From Usnea hakonensis (Eukaryota > Ascomycota > Lecanoromycetes > Lecanorales > Parmeliaceae): a stretch of 64,000 bases of DNA. The position numbers were made by a program, and so were the translations under genes. The stretch lies in NCBI GenBank assembly GCA_013423325.1, contig BLJB01000230.1, forward strand, positions 1 to 64,000. The letters run 5' to 3'. Within the stretch, counting starts at the first letter, position 1, and each line of letters begins with the position of its first letter. The notes under the pieces were generated by a model. It was not told the DNA's origin. It made no database searches and saw only the letters and a program-made list of their open reading frames with translations. This document shows, in pieces, positions 57,438 through 64,000 of this stretch.

Positions 57438-58010
57438 GGTGGTGGTGGATGGGTTTGGGGGGTGGAGTTGGTGGGAGGGGGGATGAGGGAAAGGGGGAGG
57501 AGGTAATGGGGTAGAAATGGGACTTTGGGTACGGAATTTAATCTAGGTGATACGCAAGCCCACATGTCTAATACCCTCCTCCCACACTGCCCTTCTTAAA
57601 ACCCTTATCATACAATAAGTATATCAACAACGAAGCTCCCTCCAAAACATCCCCACCCCTTCCCTCCCCTTCCCTCCCCCCCTCCCCTCCCATCCCATCC
57701 CATCCCACCTCCCCCCTCATTCCCCCTTCATCCCGCCCTCCCACGAACCACCACCACCACCACCATCATCGCGCGACCACAGCATATTTCTCTAGGACAG
57801 ACAGAGCAAAGTACGAAAAGCTTCGCGATCGTGGTTCTTTTTTTTGGTAGTTAAGGGTCTTCTTGGGTGGGGTTTGGGAGGTTGGGGGTGGGTGATGTAG
57901 ACACCGGGGGGGGTGGAGTGGGGGAGGAAGGGGAGGGGGGGGAGGGGTTTTGGGAGGGGTTGGGAGGGGGGGGTTGGGGGGGGGGGGGGGGGGGGAGGGG
58001 GTTGGGNNGT

Positions 58011-58049
<39 letters not shown>

Positions 58050-58287
58050 GGGGGAGAGGAGGTTGCGTAACGGTCAAGACGATAATCAATGTGAAAAGTT
58101 GTTCTTGATGATGAACAAGGAGACTGAAAGAAGGACATTGGGACATGTTGCTCAAATAAGATAGAATTCTGTTCTTCACAACATGAGAAAACGACAAGTA
58201 GCTAGCCTCTAAGAAAGAGACCGTCAATCCATTTCATCTAACGCGGATCATAACCTCCTTCCCCCTATCCACGTTTCCTTTACCGAC
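57438..58287. repeat. Low-complexity block with poly-G and undetermined bases
   Basis: CCCTTCCCTCCCC and CATCCCATCCCA repeats lie at 57655-57710, and CCACCACCACC near 57748-57765. G-rich DNA runs from 57900, with almost pure G at 57970-57990 and 58010-58048 and two N at about 58007-58008. Pro- and Gly-rich frames on both strands come from this composition and are not genes. Confidence 0.7.
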
Positions 58288-58875
58288 TTAGTCGTCCCGC
58301 AACTGCCTCGTCTGCAACGTCACATCCTCAAAATCCTTCGCCAGCACCTCATACTCCCTCCACAAATCCTCCTCCCTATCCCGGAAAAACCCAATCTCAC
58401 CCATATAAAGCTCATACAAGTATCTCCCCCTCTCCCCCCTCACCCTCATCGTCGTCAACTGCTCAACCCTCTTCTCCAACTCATCCACAGCCTCACAATA
58501 CGCAAGCACCAACTTGAAGCGTTCTGCCCACCAAGCTTGGCTCGGGAACTTCCCCTGGGATGGTTGACTCATAGCCTCGATCTGGTCGTCGAGGGCGGTG
58601 GCGAGCGCGAATTGGGTGTCGTATCTGTCGGTTGACCACGCGACGGCGGTTCTGGCGTGGTGATAGAAGTCTCTCCAATTCTCGCAGAGGCGTAGGTGGA
58701 CGTGGTAATCGTTTTGGGCTTCGATGAGGGCGTCTTGGAACTGTTTGAAAGTGTCGCATATGTGGTCTATTTTGGCTTCTTGGTACTCTGAAGGTTGGTG
58801 TTGGAGGTCGTTGCGGATGTCCTCGACGTCTTGGGAGATGATGCTGCCGAGTGGGGACATTTCGTTGGGAGGCAT
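58288..58875 (-). CDS. Hypothetical coiled-coil protein
   Basis: A single-exon gene of 195 aa from the ATG at 58875 (an ATG at 58941 would add 22 residues). It is almost entirely helical and charged: EAKIDHICDTFKQFQDALIE, ALATALDDQIEAM, AVDELEKRVEQLTTMRV and EEDLWREYEVLAKDFEDVTL. No signal or membrane segment. This looks like a soluble coiled-coil protein of unknown role. No family recognised. Confidence 0.6.
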   Translation of the reverse strand: MPPNEMSPLGSIISQDVEDIRNDLQHQPSEYQEAKIDHICDTFKQFQDALIEAQNDYHVHLRLCENWRDFYHHARTAVAWSTDRYDTQFALATALDDQIEAMSQPSQGKFPSQAWWAERFKLVLAYCEAVDELEKRVEQLTTMRVRGERGRYLYELYMGEIGFFRDREEDLWREYEVLAKDFEDVTLQTRQLRDD

Positions 58876-59723
58876 TGTGATGTAGTGTGTATTACTTTTG
58901 AGAGCGGTTGGTTGCGTTGTAAGTGTAAAATGCCGTGACAATGTGAATTGTTAGAAAGGGTTGGGGGTCTGACGGGTGTTTTGAGGGACTGCTGAAAGCA
59001 CTTGCACAGGAACAAGAAACTGAAACCACTTCATTTAGGCACCATCAATCGGTCTTTCATAACGGAAAGCACTCAAACTAAAGCGATATAAGGTATGAAC
59101 AAAGGAATGACCTGCAGGGCATTGAGCCTGGCCGGCCGTGAAACTCAACAGACAAAGAGGATGATTGGTCCCGAGACAAAGGACGCTGATGTATCATGGT
59201 GAAAAGGTCTGGGCTAAGAAATAGCGTTCAAACATGGATGGGATTTGGTCCAAGGCGTTCGGCCTACTGCTGGGTCGATGTCTTTGATATCGTTGGGGTC
59301 CTCATGGGCTCGGGTAAGATATTTACTTTGAGCAGCAGTGGGGATTAGTCTTCCTGGTCTCAATATGCATCTTTGTGTTCATCATCTAGTCAGATCTGAA
59401 TACGCACAAACAAGGAACGTATGATAGGTCATAGAATAAGGGATTCGGATTCATGCCTACGGTAATTCAGGAGTACATGATTGGTGATTCTAAGAATAGC
59501 AGCACTGGGCTCGGCACTTGGCGCTCGTATTTCGATGGCTGTGTAACCCTTCTTCCCATTTTATGATATTAATCTTTCACAATGGCAACATAAGAGGTCA
59601 AAAGCAGGAAGGAGCAAGGTCACGGCAGAGAAAATATTACGAAGTGAAGACCATCGCCAACCGTCCGTCTTCCCGCGCGAACTCCGCGAAGAAGAAGTCC
59701 TTGGATTTGTCCCCCGGAGCAGG
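58876..59723. other. Intergenic, divergent promoters
   Basis: About 850 bases between divergent starts, no gene recognised. Confidence 0.5.
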
Positions 59724-60266
59724 ATGTCAATCATCCTTCAGCCTTGGACTATCGTGTCCACAGTTTTCATGTGCGCTGTCACAGTACTTGGGCTTGACTT
59801 TCCACAGGAATATCCCAGCCTTGACATTGATCGATCCACGTGGGACTGCAGGAGGGCGTGGCACAGCCTTACTTCCATTCCCTGCCATGAGCGGATTTGG
59901 ACCAGGGATTGGGACTACGGTCATGACAATTTTTCAGGGTCTGATTTGAGCCATTACCTTCCGTTGATCTGTGAAGCGGACTGCACAGACGCTCTGAATG
60001 AGGCCAAAATCTTGATTAGCACTTCATGCAGCGCCAATGATAAGTTCGATCTGTATGGATATGGGGGCAGATTCAACACTACTCTACTGGAGCCAAATCC
60101 AGTCGCCGTCATGGACGTGCTGGTTGCACGCCAGACTCATGACTGCCTGAAAAGTCCAATTGGCGACGCTGATGGTGGATACTGCATAATCGATCTGCAG
60201 GAGCGATGGGGTATCCTTGATGGCTTGATGGTGGACCCTTTGCATGGGATCGACGACTTCCTATAA
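59724..60266 (+). CDS. Secreted Cys-containing protein related to LysM-protein N-terminal regions
   Basis: A 180-aa single-exon protein with a signal peptide (MSIILQPWTIVSTVFMCAVT, VLG). The mature part has spaced cysteines: WDCRRAWHSLTSIPCHERIW, LICEADCTDAL, STSCSAND, HDCLKSP and GGYCIIDL. This layout resembles the Cys-rich segment found before LysM or other carbohydrate-binding modules in secreted ascomycete proteins. No LysM follows: the frame stops at GIDDFL, and the downstream sequence has none. It could be a short form, a truncation, or a self-standing secreted protein. Function unknown. Confidence 0.65.
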   Translation: MSIILQPWTIVSTVFMCAVTVLGLDFPQEYPSLDIDRSTWDCRRAWHSLTSIPCHERIWTRDWDYGHDNFSGSDLSHYLPLICEADCTDALNEAKILISTSCSANDKFDLYGYGGRFNTTLLEPNPVAVMDVLVARQTHDCLKSPIGDADGGYCIIDLQERWGILDGLMVDPLHGIDDFL

Positions 60267-60312
60267 AAAACCAATCAGTACAAGGTAGAGCCCGCGACTC
60301 GAATATTTAGAC

Positions 60313-60687
60313 ATGAGCGGCGCTACCTTCTACCTCTGCACCCTCGCTACCTCCTCACAAATACCCCACGACCGACTCCAGCAACTCCAGCAACTCCAGC
60401 AACTCAACAAAGATTTCCGCAATCTCCACGACAACCTCGTCTATCACGAGACCCATGTCACGGGACCTTTCACCAAAGCCCTGCTCGATCAGATGTTAGC
60501 CGTCAAAATCCAGGTCAGCGATATAGTCATTGACTTGGGATGTGCCGAACAGAAGGAAAAGGACGGACTTTGCTATGTTCTTATGGTGGAGGAACTACGC
60601 TTGGGGTATGATATTCTGGTTAAGGGGATGGAGTGGTACGTTGAAGCTGAGAGGAAGGTGGTGAATGAAGAGAGCCTTTTCGGGTAG
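60313..60687 (+). CDS. Small hypothetical protein with LQQ repeats
   Basis: A 124-aa frame starting 46 bases after the previous stop. RLQQLQQLQQL comes from a 9-bp repeat (CTCCAGCAA). The rest is mildly helical (VTGPFTKALLDQMLAVKIQV and LMVEELRLGYDILVKGMEWY) with no domain. It may be a fragment of a longer gene. No function assigned. Confidence 0.45.
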   Translation: MSGATFYLCTLATSSQIPHDRLQQLQQLQQLNKDFRNLHDNLVYHETHVTGPFTKALLDQMLAVKIQVSDIVIDLGCAEQKEKDGLCYVLMVEELRLGYDILVKGMEWYVEAERKVVNEESLFG

Positions 60688-62159
60688 GAGCATGGAGGGT
60701 GGACCATCGCTTGAGCGGCAGCGGTGGAGGATACAGGGAGCTTCGGAGGAAGGGCTTGCGGTTGGCCTGAAGAACAAAACGTGGCAGAGTCGGAGGGTTT
60801 ACTACACGAAAGGAGTTGACTTAATACCCAGAACATGATCTTCACCAATCCAAAACTTCCTTAGAGTCCAAGGTATCTGCAGCCCATGTCCTTGGATACA
60901 CAATGCTGAGTCTTTACTCTATCTACCCTCCCCAATGCCCTCATCACACAACAACCCCAACTCCACCCCCCCCCCTCAAACAGACAAAACCACCAAACCC
61001 CCGTTCCTCCCACCGCATCCCTCCCACCCCCACCAAAAACCCCTCCATCCCCCAAATCCATCCCCCCAAACCCCCCCCTCTCATAGACACACTCCCACCC
61101 CTACACCACCACCCTCCAACATCCATCTTTCCACTTCACCACCCCATCCTTCATCCACTGTTGAAAACATCTAAAACAAACATAAAAGTAATAGGTATTG
61201 CACTGTGGAGCTCTGATGAAGGGAAGAAGTGTTGGGGAGTAGAGAGGAGGGGTGAGATTTTTGGGATTGGCTAGGGGGGATGGAGTAGTGTGAATGGTTG
61301 TTTAGGAGGGGGGAAGATGGATGTATTTTTGAAGTGTGATAAGTTTCGGGAATGGAGGTTGCACTTTCAACCCACCCCTCTTTCTCCCCAAAACACTCAC
61401 CGCCCCTCTTACTCTTCCTCTTCCTCTTATCGCCCCTTCCCATGCCCCTCTCCCCAAAAACCCAGCCCCAGAAACCCCACCCACACACCAACCCCCCAAC
61501 TCCTCCAAAACCCCCCCTCAATAAAGCAGCACCCCCGGCACTACATCCCCATCCACATCCACATCCCCACCTCTCTCTCTCTCTCTGTCTTTTTTAGAAC
61601 CACGTATACCAAAGTTCGCATGAGCTGTCTAGTCACCTTTATCAAATCGATAAGGGCGGAGATTTTTAAGATATGTGGGGGAGGGGCTAGGAGCTTGGGT
61701 GGGGTGATTGGGGGGATGAGGGTGTTGTGTTGGTGGTCTGGATATTCGGGGTATAGGGAGGCAACGCAGTTGTGGTGGAAATGGAGATGTTGAATGAATG
61801 GGATAGAGATGGTGTTTCGGTGGGTCATAAGAACATCATCATTAAGCTCATGAAGGCTCGCTGCAAGGTAACTAGCCTAGAAACAAACTGGTGTCGCGGA
61901 AGCAGAAATAGCAATGAATCAAAAAGCCGGGCGCAATGGAAGCAGCAACGAAATGGAATATCCTCGACCGGGCTCGGGGACCACCATATTGAACAGCATC
62001 TCCATCGCCTGAGAATTCAATGGCGGTCCCTTGTCTTGTGTTCTTTACCAAGTCGAGCACAGGTTCTCAGCAACATCCTTCCCCGATAGCTCCTTTCGTG
62101 TTTCCAGCTCTGCTGCAACTTTGTTGATGTAGCGATGGTTGAGGCGCCAACAGCACCGT
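60688..62159. other. Low-complexity intergenic stretch
   Basis: 1.5 kb of alternating C-rich and G-rich DNA: poly-C near 60966-60974 and 61074-61081, CACATCCACATCC near 61553-61565 and CT runs near 61570-61588. Pro-rich and Gly-rich frames on both strands are compositional. No gene is seen. Confidence 0.5.
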
Positions 62160-64000
62160 TCAATCCACTTCCTCCAATCTCATCTGTTCCAGTCTCATCT
62201 CTTCCAATCTCATATTCTTTTCGTCTCGTCTCTTCATATCCCTAAGGATGTAACCAATCAACTCCGTATTCCAGTCAGCCAGTCTTTGTCTCCCTCGATT
62301 CTGCGCGACTTCCTCAATTGACCTGGCAAGCTGAAGCGCTCTTTCGTAATTTCCAACGTCGCGGTGGCATTGGGCGAGAGTGAATATGGACGCCACACGC
62401 TCTGAGTGATCTACTCTTAGCGTTCTTGACCGTATCTCCACGACTGTTTCTAACAGAGCAATGGCTTTATCGTTCTCTTCTACTTCCATATATGCTTTAG
62501 CAAGTACGTGTTGTGACGACAAACGGTCTGGATGCTCTGGTCTTAGCGTTCTTGATCGTATCTCCACCACTGTTTCTAACAGAGCGATCGCTTTGTCGTT
62601 CTCTTCTACTACCAAATATGCTCTTGCAAGTTCGTGTTGTGACTTCAAGCGTCCTGGATGCTCTGATCTTAGCGTTTTTGCCTCTATCTCCACGACTGTT
62701 TCTAACAGAGCAATAGCTTTATCGTTCTCTTCTACTTTCAAGTAGGCTCTAGCAAGTACTTGTTGTGACGTTAAAAGATCTGGATGCTCTGGTCTTAGCT
62801 TTCTTGCGTCTATCTCCACGACTTTTTCTAATAGAGCAATGGCTTTATCATTCTCTTCTACCTCCATATATGCTCTAGCCAGCTCATGTTGTGAGCTCAG
62901 AAGGGTCCTATTCTCTGGTCTCAGTGTCTCTTTTTGCACGTGAATTATACGCTCGAGGATTTCTATTGCTCTGATCGTATCTTCAATTTGAAGGTATGCC
63001 TTCGCAAGATTGTGCTGTGAATTTAAATATCGCTGATGCTTTGCAGGTAGAGTATGTGCCCGTATTTCGTTGACTTGTTTTAGCAGGATTATTGCTTTAC
63101 TGGCATCGCTATAATCACGCATGTATAGACCGTGAAGGCTTTGAATGGCTTGGCCGTTTTCAGTTCTGATCCAAGAACTGTCTGCCAACACTGGGATCAT
63201 TTGAAGCAAATCAGAAAGCGCCGAATCACATTTCAGTCTATGCACTGCCCACGCGAGCCGGTATATTGACTGCTGAAAATATAAACTCGATTCTTGAGAG
63301 CCCACGTCTTTCAGAAGATGGGCGATGGATTCTATATGAGGCTGAAGCTGGCTGCGCAGCTGATCGAAGTCTGGAACGTAGGGATTCTTCACAGATAGCG
63401 AAAGTACACAAAGGCCATTTTTCCCAGCTTTCAATTTCAATTCTTCTTGCTTCTGTAGCCTATATTTCGACCAAAAGTGGCTTACGGGATGCATGTGTGT
63501 AGTACCTCTATCCATGTCGAAGGTCACAAGAGAGAGAGAGACGAGCAGCGACCTGGCTTTTCGAAAGCGCAGCTTGTGCAGATTGAAGTCCTCTGAACCG
63601 TTTGACATGAACGCCGGAAGACTATGAACGTGCCAAGGAGAAAGATTGTAGATACTCTCCTCGCCGTCTGCATTCAACTCAGAAGAGATAATGTTTTCGT
63701 CTCTCGAATTATCCCAGACTCCCTGGAAAGCGGCCTCCGGAAAGTCCGTATAATGCATAAAGGCATAAAAGGTGAGGAGCTCAAGCGCATCTTTGGCGAC
63801 TTGATCGCCACGGTGTTCCATGTATGTTGCGGACACTTCGAAGGTAGCATAAACCCCTCCGTATTCTGAGCGAGCTTGTGTGGGGAAAGATTCGAAAAGC
63901 CATCCCTGCCTCCCTTCAAATGTTTTTTTGAACTCTTGTAGATCGCACAAGCCTTGAGAGACAGCTGCTCCGGCTTGTATAATGGCAAGTGCATGGCAGC
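62160..64000 (-). CDS. NLR-type STAND protein with TPR repeats, 5' end outside window
   Basis: The C-terminal part of an NB-ARC/NACHT-TPR protein; the frame is open to the window edge, so the start is not seen. The first residues (CHALAIIQAGAAVSQGL) match the GLPLAxxxAG region at the end of an NB-ARC module. A winged-helix-like linker follows (LELLTFYAFMHYTDFPEAAF, then MHPVSHFWSKYR). Six TPR units of 42 residues lie at 63050-62295, with consensus LRPEHPDRLSSQHxLAxAY then EVEENDKAIALLExVVEI. The tail has MRLEEMRLEQMRLEEVD, a 15-bp repeat. Fungal NLRs mediate non-self recognition and programmed cell death; what this one detects is unknown. Confidence 0.85.
   Translation of the reverse strand, partial: CHALAIIQAGAAVSQGLCDLQEFKKTFEGRQGWLFESFPTQARSEYGGVYATFEVSATYMEHRGDQVAKDALELLTFYAFMHYTDFPEAAFQGVWDNSRDENIISSELNADGEESIYNLSPWHVHSLPAFMSNGSEDFNLHKLRFRKARSLLVSLSLVTFDMDRGTTHMHPVSHFWSKYRLQKQEELKLKAGKNGLCVLSLSVKNPYVPDFDQLRSQLQPHIESIAHLLKDVGSQESSLYFQQSIYRLAWAVHRLKCDSALSDLLQMIPVLADSSWIRTENGQAIQSLHGLYMRDYSDASKAIILLKQVNEIRAHTLPAKHQRYLNSQHNLAKAYLQIEDTIRAIEILERIIHVQKETLRPENRTLLSSQHELARAYMEVEENDKAIALLEKVVEIDARKLRPEHPDLLTSQQVLARAYLKVEENDKAIALLETVVEIEAKTLRSEHPGRLKSQHELARAYLVVEENDKAIALLETVVEIRSRTLRPEHPDRLSSQHVLAKAYMEVEENDKAIALLETVVEIRSRTLRVDHSERVASIFTLAQCHRDVGNYERALQLARSIEEVAQNRGRQRLADWNTELIGYILRDMKRRDEKNMRLEEMRLEQMRLEEVD
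62295..63050 (-). repeat. Six 126-bp TPR-coding repeats
   Basis: Units at 63050-62925, 62924-62799, 62798-62673, 62672-62547, 62546-62421 and 62420-62295. Units 3-5 are nearly identical (VEENDKAIALLETVVEI in all three), unit 2 differs slightly, and units 1 and 6 are diverged caps. The block is in frame with the NLR gene. Confidence 0.85.

Noticed and set aside
57766..58227. Proline-rich frame on the minus strand
   Set aside because: Encoded by the poly-G/poly-C tract and N bases.

Overview
The window is nuclear DNA of a filamentous ascomycete (Pezizomycotina). The genes have short introns (mostly 46-125 nt) with GT..AG ends and CTAAC/CTGAC-type branch sites. The repertoire is typical of that group: PTH11-like rhodopsin receptors, short-chain dehydrogenases, F-box and 2EXR-like proteins, small secreted proteins, and an NLR with TPR repeats. 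No species can be named from the sequence. No tRNA, rRNA, CRISPR array or replication origin was recognised. I found about 24 probable intact genes, 2 clear pseudogenes, several weak or decayed ORFs, and one nonautonomous DNA transposon with an intact target-site duplication.

Layout. 1-9 kb: microsatellite-rich start, a small secreted protein, an aldo-keto reductase with a signal peptide, a bZIP/DUF3425 regulator transcribed divergently from an SDR gene, and a PTH11-like receptor. 11-20 kb: a secreted S10 serine carboxypeptidase, a triplicated low-complexity block behind it, a trypsin-like protease pseudogene with two in-frame stops, and an F-box gene. 22-32 kb: a conserved hypothetical gene, an APH-family kinase, a second and a third small secreted protein, and a single-pass surface protein. 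33-39 kb: a truncated SRPK-like kinase pseudogene, a second PTH11-like receptor and a second SDR. 39.06-40.04 kb: the transposon. 40-45 kb: an arrestin-like protein, a class II aldolase-like protein and an Amt/Mep ammonium transporter with GATA sites upstream. 48-60 kb: a secreted zincin-like protein without its HExxH motif, a 2EXR-like protein, an oxygenase-like protein that has lost its iron ligands, a RING protein, and several hypothetical or secreted genes. 62-64 kb: the C-terminal part of an NLR with near-identical TPR units, cut by the window end.

There is no obvious biosynthetic cluster or operon-like unit. Two themes stand out. Several enzyme families appear in degenerate or inactivated form: the S1-like protease, the SRPK-like kinase, the zincin and the 2OG-oxygenase-like protein. 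The long intergenic stretches carry extreme homopolymer and microsatellite tracts. Exon coordinates were worked out by hand from splice signals and checked by reading-frame sums, so they are predictions.
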